DNA of 64,000 bases from Nipponacmea schrenckii (taxonomy: Eukaryota > Mollusca > Gastropoda > Lottiidae). Where the stretch lies: positions 21,596,338 to 21,660,337 of the forward strand of contig CM060199.1 of assembly GCA_030562195.1 (NCBI GenBank), given 5' to 3'. This document shows positions 33,794 through 44,338 of this stretch, piece by piece. The first letter of the stretch is position 1, and every line of letters begins with the position of its first letter. A program made the position numbers and the translations under genes. The notes under the pieces are model-generated. The model made no database searches and was not told where the DNA came from. It saw nothing but the letters and a program-made list of their open reading frames with translations.

Positions 33794-34360
33794 TTAATGA
33801 GGATTTAATACAATACCGTCTCCTTTGTATTTCGAAAGATACAAACCATCACCACTGCGAATGTGATTAAGTATTAATCCCTCTCCCTCTTTTTTAATCT
33901 CAGTTTCACCCGTATCGATTTGATCAATTGACTTAGACAAACCTTCTTTTACTGTTTTCTTGGTTGCGTGATTGAATTGTTTAACGCTTGCTAAGATATC
34001 CTTGATTCCCGAACCTTTGGCTAATTTTTCCATTTCTAAATTATGTCTACGTTTTTCTCTGTTTGCAGCGTCTTCGGCTTTTTTCTTATTTACCGCTGAC
34101 GCTATACCACTAGCTCCACCGGCAAAAGCACCTGCAGCTGCTAATCCCCCGAAAATTAATGGGAAAAGAAACAGAAATCCACCTTCTTTAGCTTGCTTGT
34201 CTATTTCGTTCTAATTGATATTGTCCAGTACTTTATGATTTTTTAGTTTGTTAATAATTGATTGTGAAATATGTATCTTTATACCATTATAAGTAATTGT
34301 TTTCGGTTTCCCTTTTTCGATTGATTCTAATATTTTAACGACTAAAACTTCTGGTTTCAT
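33794..34360 (-). pseudogene. pX-like minor capsid/core protein of P2, one in-frame stop
   Basis: ATG at 34360. Same protein as at 1-367, with a TAG at 34211-34213 after ~50 residues. Downstream of the stop are the hydrophobic Gly/Ala segment, the basic KKKAEDAANREKRRH stretch and a C-terminus with GEGLILNHIRSGDGLYLSKY, two Gly-x-Gly-Leu repeats typical of this protein class. The C-terminal half alone could be made from an internal ATG at 34033. Confidence 0.6.
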
Positions 34361-34377
34361 TTTTAAAGATAGAATTT

Positions 34378-35420
34378 TTATTCTATTCTATTCATCTTTC
34401 TATCCATTATATTTATGATATGACGAGATTCCTCTAACAAAAGACAATACCCTACCATATCTCCTGCTGTTTTTTCAATGTATACAGACAACTGTACGCC
34501 TGTTTTGAACAAATCTTCTTTATGAGCAGAGAGATCAAAACAAAATATAGGGTAATTCAAAATAAAATCGAAATAATTAAACTGTGGTACATTTCCAAAT
34601 AATTCGCTCATAAGCTTATAGTTTCTATACAACTCATTAAAGTCCTTGGTATCAGGGTCAATTTTTAACGGGAGGCTAGGATACGAATCAGAGTTTAATC
34701 TGACTTGAACCCTTTTTATTTTAGGATCTCCAAAGTTGTCACCAGTTACTTTAAAAAGGTTGTTGTTGTTCGTTTGTGAACCTGGAAGATTTTTGAAACC
34801 AAGTATAAAATATCTCGCTGGTTTTGTGGTATTTGTCACTTGCCATGTGAAATTCTCCCCTGTGATTGTTATCGATCCAATAGTATTTCTTCTTAAAAAT
34901 GCTATTTCAATATCTTTTTTCAAACTACTAAGAAGTCTTGTTTCTACTTCGATTGTTGGGGTTATTACTTGCACGTATAATTGGATGCCGGTTATTTCTA
35001 ATTTAGCATTTGAATTGTTTTCTCCAAAAAATATTCTATTATTTATTAATCTTTGAAGATGGATTTTGAAGGGTAGACCAATATAAACTTTCCTGTGCTC
35101 AAGTAGTCCAAAGAGGGGATATAAATTCCAGTTTATGTACGAACCCCAGCTATTTCTGTCAATAGGTTTATTGTAAAATACGACCCTCTGTTTATAACCT
35201 TCATTATTTTGAAATTTGGTGATATTGATCAAATTGTTAACACTAGTTCTAACTGCCGCCAGGTTGGCGTCTGCTGCTACATTTTCTTGTTGAGACTGTA
35301 TTTCCCCATCTCCAGTGTCTGGCATCCAACCCGATGCCGTTGTATAATTTTTTGGATACAAAAGAGTTTTAAGCATTGTGTCAAACTCACCTGGCTGTTT
35401 GATTGTTTCAATTATATTTG
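34378..35420 (-). pseudogene. Major capsid protein of P2, N-terminus deleted
   Basis: Open frame from about 35420 (no start; first ATG 35376) to 34378, ending IINIMDRKMNRIE. It keeps the ~55-residue segment lost from P1 (around LPGSQTNNNNLFKV) but lacks the first ~105 residues. A ~430-bp deletion relative to P1 (equivalent to about 1272-1705) joins GSNIIETIK to the small amphipathic gene. P1 and P2 capsid genes are thus dead for different reasons. Confidence 0.7.
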
Positions 35421-35582
35421 AGCCTGTCCAACTGATGAAATCGCTTTTGCCCCCGAGGATATAAGGTCTTTGTTTTTAGTTACAAAGGATGTAACCTTTG
35501 GTATAAGGGACATCAATCCAGATAAGAAACCATCGCCGGTGTAATTAAACTTTTCCTTTTCAGGCTTTAAAATCAATCCCAT
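35412..35582 (-). pseudogene. Small amphipathic P2 protein, 3' end replaced by the capsid deletion
   Basis: ATG at 35582 (MGLILKPEKEKFNY). Matches the P1 ORF at 1617-1873 up to ISSVGQA, then runs into capsid sequence out of frame and stops at 35412-35414. Confidence 0.55.
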
Positions 35583-35752
35583 ATTTTTAATAGAGTAGAT
35601 TTGATCATTTGGATTCCCGATTAAATAACTCTTTTGTAAATTAGAAGCTTTCAGACCACAATGGATATTTTTAATAGAGTAGATTTGATAATTTGGATTC
35701 TCGATTAATGGGAAATAACTCTTTTGTAAATTAGAAGCTTCAGACTACAATT
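35581..35752. repeat. Tandem duplication, two ~84-bp units
   Basis: ATATTTTTAATAGAGTAGAT starts at 35581 and again at 35665, each unit ending in TAAATTAGAAGCTT and nearby bases. Lies in the 5' flank of the small amphipathic gene. Confidence 0.85.
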
Positions 35753-37192
35753 GATTTTTTACAACCAAGTGCGTGCAGATAAGAGATAGGAAGACAAAGA
35801 GAAAGTTACTCTTACAAGAGAAGGAATTCATGATAGACCAGAATCAATTCTTAGATATTCCTTCATACAACATTAATAAAGATAAATCCTAGATATAAAT
35901 TCTTCACCCCTTTTCATGTTAATCCTACAGAGTGAAATAAATTCGAAAGTCTTGTAGAAGTAACTAAGGGGGAATGGGGGGATTTTGTTTGTATAAATCG
36001 TGATAATAATATATTAAAGGGGCACAGTCTTGATTTGTTTTGGACAATCATCCGACAGCCTCAAACACATGAAATCTTTTGTTTAGCTAATCGGAAATAG
36101 CCTACAGAGCCTACCTTTGAAATTTGAGCCTTCAAATCCATGGGTATACATATTTATCCGTGTTTGAAAATCATAATGTCTTAAGATATTATGAACGTCC
36201 CGCCATATTGGAAAATCAAAGAGTTATAAATAGACTACTGCGCAGGCCCACACTGATAAAACAAAAAGAAAGTACATGTAATAACAATTGTAGATTTTGT
36301 CAACAGGACACACAATTTTCAGACTGACTGAAGACCAGACGCGTACAGCACGGAAAAAAATAAAAAGTGAAATTTTTGAGGTATATTTCAAGGTATTTTG
36401 CGATTTTCTTAGAGCTTGAGTATTTCTGAGGAATGTTTAAATGTAACAAAGGCCCAAAACGACCCCTACAAATCAAGATTGTGCCCCTTTAAGGAGATCA
36501 TCCAAATTTTTTTCTCAGGGTAGAACTCCAACAATATTATAAAAATGAATGATTTCATATCAATTCTTTCCCTTTATTGTTAATCCTACAGAGCGAAAAC
36601 AAAGTCGAAAGTCTCGTAGAATTAACTAGGGATTTTTTTGATAAGAATATGCGATTATATAAGGTTATATATAGATGAATACAATGAATGATTTATACCA
36701 CAAAATTAATAAATTAAGGATCAAGGATTTATCTTCATTAATGTTATATGTTAGAAATCAAAGAAAAAACTCTGGTGTATCACAAATTTCCTCTCATGTA
36801 ATTTCACTCTCTTCATCTACCTTCTCAAATCTTGTCTCCACCATCCTTTTGGTCAGAAAGACAGAATTTGGAATTGGTGAGTGAAAACACTTCAGGTTTG
36901 AATATAACGACACAGAAACACAACTTGAAGAACACTTTCCTTACCCCGACATCATGAACTATCAAAATATCTCAATCAGAATCCGATAATCCCTTCATTA
37001 GATAGATTAATTAACGAAAACACAGACCACTTATAAAAACCTGTTATATGTTTCAAAATGGCTTCCTTAATTGACAAATAGCTGCCTGTTACACAATACT
37101 AAACTATAAATAGCACGTGACTTGTGTGAGTAAAATACAGTCATTGAATATATATAATAAATGTTCAATCTATAATATTAACTAGTCAAATA
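35753..37192. other. P2 right subterminal non-coding region
   Basis: No supported gene. Contains the TTAA-flanked element and degenerate direct repeats around it (CCTACAGAG...TCGAAAGTCT.GTAGAA at 35926-35973 and 36586-36632). The segment 35780-35866 recurs in reverse inside the right terminal repeat. Confidence 0.55.
36018..36488. mobile_element. 471-bp non-autonomous DNA element with TTAA target duplication
   Basis: Inverted ends AGGGGCACAGTCTTGATTTG (left) and the reverse complement of AGGGGCACAATCTTGATTTG (right). TTAA lies directly outside each end (36014-36017, 36489-36492). No coding frame of note inside. A TTAA duplication is characteristic of piggyBac-like transposases, but the end sequence is not the classical piggyBac one. 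Confidence 0.8.
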
Positions 37193-37517
37193 AGTGTAAT
37201 TATGAGCTGGAAGATGTTTCTCACCTTTATATTTAGCCCATGGAAAACCAGGAAGTTTAGTTAGAGATTTCTGAATGTCACCTGATCCAAAATAGATTTT
37301 AGGGGAGTGAATGTTTATAAAAGACATTTTTTTGGTCTATTTATTCTAAGTAGTAATATCTAAGAATTGATTCTGGTCTATCATGAATTCCTTCTCTTGT
37401 AAGAGTAACTTTCTCTTTGTCTTCCTATCTCTTATCTGAGAGTATTTAGATATCCGGTAGACCGGAGTGGAGCAAAGCGAAATGGCGGGATGCCAGATAT
37501 CTAAATACTCTATTACT
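37193..37517. repeat. P2 right terminal inverted repeat
   Basis: Reverse complement of 18360-18605 with an extra ~85 bp (about 37355-37440) inside one hairpin arm. The extra piece is a reversed copy of 35780-35866. Ends ...CTATTACT at 37517, followed by AATGTG. Confidence 0.9.
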
Positions 37518-38057
37518 AATGTGGATAAAACAGAATTTATCAACATAAGTGGATTCAGGTCAGATAAGGACCTTGTCCCCAGTGATACCATCAAAATACT
37601 GGGAATCTACTTTGGCAAAAACTATATATACAAAAGATGTTTCTCACCTTTATATTTAGCCCATGGAAAACCAGGAAGTTTAGTTAGAGATTTCTGAATG
37701 TCACCTGATCCAAAATAGATTTTAGGGGAGTGAATGTTTATAAAAGACATTTTTTTGGTCTATTTATTCTAAGTAGTAATATCTAAGAATTGATTCTGGT
37801 CTATCATGAATTCCTTCTCTTGTAAGAGTAACTTTCTCTTTGTCTTCCTATCTCTTATCTGAGAGTATTTAGATATCCGGTAGACCGGAGTGGAGCAAAG
37901 CGAAATGGCGGGATGTCAGATATCTAAATACTCTATTACTAATGATAAAACAGAATTTATCAACATAAGTGGATTCAGGTCAGATACGGACCTTGTCCCC
38001 AGTGATACCATCAAAATACTGGGAATCTACTTTGGCAAAAACTATATATACAAAAAC
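37212..38057. repeat. 423-bp tandem duplication of the P2 right end plus LINE flank
   Basis: AGATGTTTCTCACC starts at 37212 and again at 37635. Both units contain most of the right terminal repeat, its hairpin and about 110 bp of LINE (DKTEFINISGF to GKNYIYK). They differ by a few substitutions (TGCCAG/TGTCAG, GATAAGG/GATACGG) and a 3-bp deletion. The duplication therefore arose after P2 insertion. Confidence 0.92.
37518..37523. repeat. Target-site duplication AATGTG, right side of P2
   Basis: Identical to 18354-18359. In the duplicated downstream unit (37941-37943) only AAT of this hexamer remains. Confidence 0.92.
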
Positions 38058-38270
38058 TGGAACGTGGCCGTCAATAAAATAACTGCTCTACAAATCACTC
38101 ATGTACAACGGGCAGAGAACCTCTCTTTCAAGGAGCGCCAGCTGGCGCTGAATACCTACCTCGTCAGCCTCACACAATATATCTTGAAAATCATACCACC
38201 ACCTCCTGATATCCTAAAAATACTACCCACACTAGTATATGAATTTATCTGGGCTGACAATCCAATCCAG
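37524..38270 (+). pseudogene. Tx1/L1-like LINE, second segment (RT thumb)
   Basis: Resumes exactly where the frame stopped at 18359: DKTEFINISGFRSD, then TIKILGIYFGKNY, NVAVNKITALQITH, FKERQLALNTYLVS, YEFIWADNPIQ. The part at 37524-37634 is the copy made by the tandem duplication. The segment is cut at 38270 by an LTR element. Confidence 0.88.
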
Positions 38271-38473
38271 CGCCAGTAAGGACAAAACTATTCCCCTTGT
38301 GACTAGAACACACCAGATAACCAATAACGTAAATGTTTTAAGAAACTTCTTTTATAGCAGAGACGTGGTTACATAAACATAAGAAAAAACAAAAAGGGAT
38401 GATCTTGGTAACAAACGAGACTCATGAGAGGAGAGTGAATAAGAAGGGGGATAACTCTTACAAGATATTGGCG
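38271..38473 (-). repeat. 3' LTR of the gypsy-like element
   Basis: Nearly identical to 43590-43792. The LTR ends are a 5-bp inverted repeat (CGCCA...TGGCG). A run of 13 G lies just inside (38486-38498), next to the purine tract. Confidence 0.9.
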
Positions 38474-38708
38474 CAACCTCCTTTTGGGGGGGGGGGGGTG
38501 TTACTTAAAAGAAAAATAAAGTGTCACATACCATGGACATGTAGCCTTGAAAACAATGTAAACATACAAAGACATATAATTACAAAAGTAAAACTAAAGG
38601 TTAGCACAATCGTCATTGAGTAGACTGCTCTCTGGTGTGCGGGGATTATTCTGCCCCATGTTAAACATAATCCACAAAAGGCACTAGACAATATCAAAAG
38701 TCCATGAC

Positions 38709-40304
38709 CTAGTCTTTAAATTTGTCGGGCAGTTTTCTCGTACGAGTAGGTCGTGTACTAGGTTGTGTAGACTCGTCACGAGGAGTATTAGCTACAATCA
38801 CTGGGTCCGGTGGGGGTGCGTTTGATAAGCTGGTACATAGATCATGTCCAGATTCAGGGATTGGTGGTGGAAGAGCGCTGATTTCCAATGGTATGGGCGG
38901 ATCCGAAACTGGATGTGTATTGAGAGTGTCAAGGTCGTCTGGTTCATCGTCCTGACTAGTGGGGGTGTACTGGTCGGAACCTTGAAGCATTCAGACCGTT
39001 TGACGTGATAACTGTTGTCTCTGAGATGGTTGCCGACGAATTTGCGTACGTCACACCATATGCCATCGATGTGTACGACTAAATATCGATCGCGTGCCTT
39101 TGATTTATTGCTGTCATTGTGAAGGTAGACTACATCTCCAACCTGAAGACTTGTAACGTTTGCAATTTCACCCCTGGGTGCTTTACTCTTTTCACTATGG
39201 GGATGGTTTGTCTGTCTACGAGTATATTGGTCAAGAATTATATGGTGATCAGACACTTGAAGTTGGGTGTTAGTGAATTGGTCGCGTTGCATGAGCATTT
39301 CTCGAGCAGACATACCATTGGCACGTAATCTTGAATTAAGGGAAGCGACGGCGATTGCTAATGTCGTATCACTGACATGTCCCAGTACCGATTCTAAACG
39401 AATTCACTCGTGTTGTAATTCTTGAATAGCTTTTTCGGCTACGGGGTTCTTGTTTTTATTCTTTACACGACCGATCTCGATAGCAATTCAATATTGTTGG
39501 AGTAACGGGTCATTTATGATGGAAACGAATCCGGGAGCTGGATCCGTCTAACGGATGGAGTTCAATACACATTTCAAGAAGAGCGGTTTTAAGGGTAGGA
39601 CCCCGTTCATCACTAAGAAAACGAGCCTTAGTGTAAGAGGTCACACACTCACGAACGACGAATATTATCTGGCGTTCTCTCCTCATAACATCTACCGCAA
39701 ACTCTAATCCTTCTTGCTAAGTTGGACTTCCTGTGGATTGTTCAATTACTGTGTTCGACGTGTTTTTGAGAGAAGCAGATTGGTGGAATTGAGAACAGAT
39801 AACGTCAATAGATTTATCCAAATCTAATGCAAAAAAATATCTATGTATAACCTTCTTCATTTGAAACGGAGATGGGTGGCTCAACTGGGCGGTAAGAAGT
39901 CCGTTTAGAACTTGTCGGGGAACTATGATACACTCCCTAGCAGGGCAGAGTGGATCGTTGCGACGTACAACTAATAAGTCGTCCTTTGAAATTGTGGCGT
40001 GATTAAGGTACCGTTTTATATCTTTAATATCGGTCTGCTTTTTTGAAGGTCTTGTGCCTTGTGTGAGGTGTGCATGTGTTCGACGAAGGTCTTTGTACTC
40101 GTGTTGTAGAGAACGCCAAGATGATCTGGTGGTGAAGGGAAGACGTTCAGATCCATTGATAATATCAGTAACTGAAACATCTCTAACCACAGATTCAGAG
40201 ACTTCGTCAATAAAGGAACACACCTGACAGGTGTGATCTGTGCATTCGGAGGGTATGTTGGCTTTGCCAGCAATGTTTAAAATATTTGCTTGATAGCGAC
40301 TCAC
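38709..40304 (-). pseudogene. Integrase region of the gypsy-like element
   Basis: The zinc-binding part includes CTDHTCQVCSFIDE. The core begins FAVDVMRRERQIIFVVRECVTSYTKARFL, with several frame breaks through 39320-39720. A C-terminal domain follows (VGDVVYLHNDSNKSKARDRYLVV) and a Pro/Ser-rich tail ending TRTRKLPDKFKD. Many stops; not functional. Confidence 0.75.
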
Positions 40305-40344
40305 AGTCGAAAGAAAAGTAGCTACGCGAGGGCTTGCCGAAAAT

Positions 40345-42390
40345 TCACCTCGGCATAACTTTTGGAACTGTACATGAGTGTTTGGACTGTACGATATATG
40401 GGCTGAAGTGTTTCGTAGCTAGACCGATTGATAAAGCCTCTATTTCACAAGGCAACCAGGTTGATTGTTGTTGTTTTAACTTGGCGCTAAAAAACAGCAA
40501 GGTGAAGTTTGTCTTCGCGGGACACGTAAAGAGTGGCTCCAATCCCTGGTTTTCGCACAGCACCATCTGACACTATCCATAGTTTATCATCGGGTCGTGG
40601 TAGGGTAATTGACTTGGATGAATGAAGAGCTGTTTGTGCTGTCTGGAATGCTGTTAAAAGACTGTCAGACCATGTGATTTTTTCTTTAGAGTTACGACCA
40701 GCAGTAGCACCGTCCAGAGGAGCCATAAATGTTGCACATCCCCCAATTACTCTGGCTAACACCTTGTAACTACCAACAAAGGACCTGAGACCGTGGACGG
40801 TAGTAGGTGGCGAACATGACGATAAGGTGGCAATTCGATGAGAGCTAGCCTGCAAGGTACCTAGCTTCCAATGCCACCCTAGAATTGACACCGACTTGGG
40901 AGCGATGACAGTTTTGGCAGCAGATAGTTTTAGATTGTTGTAGTTAAGTGTCGATAGAAGTCGTTTCCAATTAGTTAGGAGTTCTTCTGGGGTGTTTGCG
41001 CCGCAATATAAGTCATCTGCTAATTTGACTACGATTCCGTCCTCTAATAGGTCGCCCAAGACACGACATAAAAGTTCTTCCAAGGATGTTTCAGAACCAG
41101 GCATACCCATTGCTGATCTGGCATATACGCGAACTCCCTTATACGGTGTTGCACCCCACAATATTTCATTGAGTTCTTGTGTAATGGGATCTGATAAAAT
41201 GCAGTTGTGAGGTCACATTTAGTAAGGTATTTCCATTTACCAATATGTCTCAAGGTTGAGTCGACGTCAGGCATAACTGATGGCTGGGGCTTAGTGTACC
41301 TACCAACATCGGCGAAGGCAGTGACCAAACGATATCCTCCATTAGGTTTCTTTATTAGGAATGAAGGATTCAAGTATTCAACTTGAACGCCAATAGTTTC
41401 AGGTTTTGTGAAAACACCCAAATTTTCGAGCTCGTCAAATTTATGCTGGAGATCAACGAGTTTATCCTTGGAATACTGAGGTAAACGTCCCTTTCTCTGT
41501 GTGGGTTGGACAGGCCCCATGTGAACTATAGCTTTGAATGGACCGGATGCTCCATTGTATCCAGGGGAGTGAGGATCAAAGGTATCATCATATTCTGATA
41601 GCACAGTTTCAAACTTGTGTTTAATGGCAGAGGGTAAAATTGAGTCTGGATCAAGCTGAACTGATGACGAGTGAAGGGTTGTGTTGTGTTGGGGCGTCAC
41701 GCTGTTTGGTGTACCAACAAGAGGTTCTGTGGCGTCTTGTACGTTCGCTGGTATGTGGACAGGGCGTATCTGACAGAAATGTTCGCCCCTTTTCAAAAGC
41801 TGTGGAGAGATAGTTTGGTTTGGTATTCGTATCTTACCAGACACACTCTTGATCATGCCTGGCTCTGGCCACGTTTCAGAGAGCGTTGTGTTTGGAACCC
41901 TTGTGTCTGTGCGCTGTTCAACTGCGAATGTTTCATCTCCAGAGCTGTACTCTTCTGGAATTGGAAGCTCTATATAATCTCCTGGCCATATGGTTGTTGT
42001 GACTTGAGGGGCACGTAAGATACATGCTCGTCTCACCCTGTGTAGGGAGCATGAAGTTGTATCGTAAGTAATGTTCGTATTGTCACTAAAGATGATTTGG
42101 CGTCTTGCAGGGCGTATGCTGATGTCGTTAGACTCCATGAAGGGCATGCCGGCTAGAATGTCCACGTCCAAGTTTTCCACAATGAGACCCTCAAACAGAA
42201 ATGTCATATTATCACGACTCAGGGTAAATCTAGTCTCGCCTGTGACTGCCAGGGGTGAAGACCCATCGGCTTGGTGGGCGCTTTGGGAGCTGGCCTTAGA
42301 TACGATTCCTAGTCTAGCTGCGGTTGACTGCCGTATCATGTTACCGGTCGCACCACTGTCAAGTGTGACTCGTACTGTGTGATGACTGTG
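40345..42390 (-). pseudogene. Protease, RT and RNase H of the gypsy-like element
   Basis: Retropepsin active site LDSGATGNMIRQSTAARLG at about 42380-42310. [39 protein letters not shown] (catalytic Asp), [28 protein letters not shown] (LADD form). RNase [37 protein letters not shown] frameshift at about 41170-41210 splits the RT. The family resembles Ty3/gypsy-type pol; BEL/Pao is less likely from the RT blocks. Confidence 0.8.
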
Positions 42391-43307
42391 AAAGGTGTCA
42401 AGGTAGGGCGATTGCCTGACTTGTACACGTAGAGTGGAATTAGACGGGGAATATTAGGGCTAACTTCCTCAGGTTCGGGGTCAGGTGAAGCATCCTCGTC
42501 AAGAATATGGGCTATTTGACGAGCCTTCATCATATTCTTCCGATCATGTTCAGGTAAAAACCTTCATTCGCTGAGATAGTGTTGGTGTGTTGGACGACCA
42601 GCCGCCTTACATAAGGGACATGTTTTAGATGAGCGAACAACTTGTGATCTTTCGGGTCTCTGCACGTATGGCCTTGATTTTGAAGAAGTTTGAACTGTAG
42701 AAGTGCGCATGACTTTGGCTTCTTCAATGGTGTGTAATTCATCACTAAGGGAGGTTAAAGTCTGAGATATATCTGGTTTAATAGAAGCTAATGTTCGAGA
42801 ACGCAGTTCTGTACCATACCGTTGTTTTACTAACATTGGTAAGTTTTTATTTATAAGCTGGAGCCAAGTAAGGACTACAAAGTTTTCCAAAGACGGTGAC
42901 AATTCCTCGTCTTCATCAAGTGTTGCACCATGGTGAGAAATGCCCCCATCACGGCGAATCAAATTGTCTTCGACGAAAGCCATAAGTCGTTGGTACAGGT
43001 CTTCCGGTTTTTCATCAGATTCGAGTTTGATGTCGGAAAAATCAATGAATTGTGCCCCGGTGGACTGGAAGCCGTAATGTAGTCTAATGGTTTGCCAAAT
43101 GACGTCTAGTGACCTTGAACTCCTAATAATGGTATTTCTTGAGATTATAGGACAATAGTTCGCAATTTGCCCAAGCATTAATTCCAAGATACTAACTTTT
43201 TGTTGGGCTGTTAATCTTCTGTTGGCTTCGACTTCGTCTCCATCATCGGTAAACCCCCTTAGAGGTGTTGATTTCGAATTCTTGTCCCACGTGACTCCTA
43301 CAGTCAA
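42391..43307 (-). pseudogene. Gag region of the gypsy-like element
   Basis: [19 protein letters not shown] start at 43307. A helical capsid-like part follows ([37 protein letters not shown]). [18 protein letters not shown] is an atypical zinc knuckle, after which the frame shifts at about 42564 and continues MMKARQIAHILDED to near the protease. Confidence 0.7.
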
Positions 43308-43589
43308 AAACAGTTAGAATTTGGTATCCAAAGAAAGTGTGTACAGGATATTTTGCCTCCAATTTTCATATGAATTGACGGTCTCACTTTTGGTGAGACA
43401 CCACTGCTTAGGTGCGCGATGAGTACTCGCCATGTTCTACAACGTGAAATGGTTAAATGTTAATACAATGTTGTGTATTCGAGACTGAAAAGTCTAACTG
43501 GCCACTCGATTAACGAACGGAGAAGATGAATATCGCTTACTTTTACAAGTTTAGAAAGTTTTTACGTGAATCCGGAACTCCAGCCACCA

Positions 43590-43792
43590 CGCCAGTAAGG
43601 ACAAAACTCTTCCCCTTGTGACTAGAACACAACAGATAACCAATAACGTAAATGTTTTAAGAAACTTCTTTTATAGCAGAGACGTGGTTACATAAACATA
43701 AGAAAAAACAAAAAGGGATGATCTTGGTAACAAACGAGACTCATGAGAGGAGAGTGAATAAGAAGGGAGATAACTCTTACAAAATATTGGCG
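43590..43792 (-). repeat. 5' LTR of the gypsy-like element
   Basis: Pairs with 38271-38473 at the same length of 203 bp, with only a few differences, suggesting a fairly recent insertion even though the coding region is broken. Confidence 0.9.
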
Positions 43793-44338
43793 CAGAAACA
43801 ATTAAAAGACAAACTCTTATGCTGCCTCTGGATCAGGGTGGCCTGAACATCACAGACATTAACAACAAAATCAAAATAAACCATATACAACTTATAAATA
43901 AATTTATCTACACGCCCACTTACCAACATGCATGGATGGCACTATTAAAATACTGGCTTGGGATCCCCCTCCGTAACCTTCAATCACTCCACTTATCAGA
44001 TACAGTTACATGTACTATCATGGAACCACCTTTAATCAACAAAATCAAACAAACTTACCAACAATACCCCAACAGTATCAACTACCACCAAAAAACAGCA
44101 TCCAAATCCATCAATCTAAAACTCAACCATCTCACAGATCATAAACCAAAATTAATAGCACAACATCCAAATTTAAACATAACTCAAATTTCAAAATATC
44201 AAAATAATACTTACCTAAATAATAGACAAAAAGATTTCACTTACCTCCTTCTTCATTCTGGCATTTTCACTAAAACAATCCAACAATCCAGAACCTTCTA
44301 TACCATCAGTACCTTTTGTAATTACTGTAAAACGAAAA
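43793..44338 (+). pseudogene. Tx1/L1-like LINE, third segment (C-terminal region)
   Basis: ETIKRQTLMLPLDQGGLNI resumes the LINE after the LTR element. It continues through YTPTYQHAWMALLKYWLG to the start of a zinc finger (FCNYCKTKK) and is then fused in frame to Penelope-like sequence at about 44338. The last ~150 bp (44186-44336) are repeated at 51665-51815. Confidence 0.85.

Larger units (their letters stand above)
18360..37517. mobile_element. Polinton/Maverick P2, full length, inserted in the LINE
   Basis: 19,158 bp bounded by terminal inverted repeats and the AATGTG duplication. Plus-strand genes: PLA2-like, integrase, adenain-like protease, fibre-like protein, two-TM membrane protein, a small Lys-rich ORF and B-family polymerase. 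Minus-strand genes: small amphipathic ORF, capsid, pX-like, ATPase, a 271-aa unknown and penton-like. Integrase, protein-primed polymerase, protease and packaging ATPase together define Polintons. It contains later insertions: two LINE fragments (23937-29205) and a 471-bp TTAA-flanked element (36018-36488). Without them it would be about 13.4 kb. Confidence 0.93.
38271..43792 (-). mobile_element. Gypsy-like LTR retrotransposon inserted in the LINE, decayed
   Basis: Two 203-bp LTRs bracket gag, protease, RT-RNase H and integrase, all on the minus strand. A primer-binding-like TGGTGGCTGGAGTT follows the 5' LTR and a purine tract AAAAGGAGG precedes the 3' LTR. The LINE frame resumes at 43795. 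A short CAG flanks both sides; I cannot confirm a longer target duplication. Confidence 0.88.

Noticed and set aside
38459..38500. Run of 13 G as a regulatory quadruplex
   Set aside because: A homopolymer beside an LTR purine tract; no separate G-tracts and prone to assembly error.
42071..42382. 103-codon plus-strand frame and similar plus-strand frames at 41671-42018
   Set aside because: Antisense to the protease/RT region of the minus-strand LTR element.
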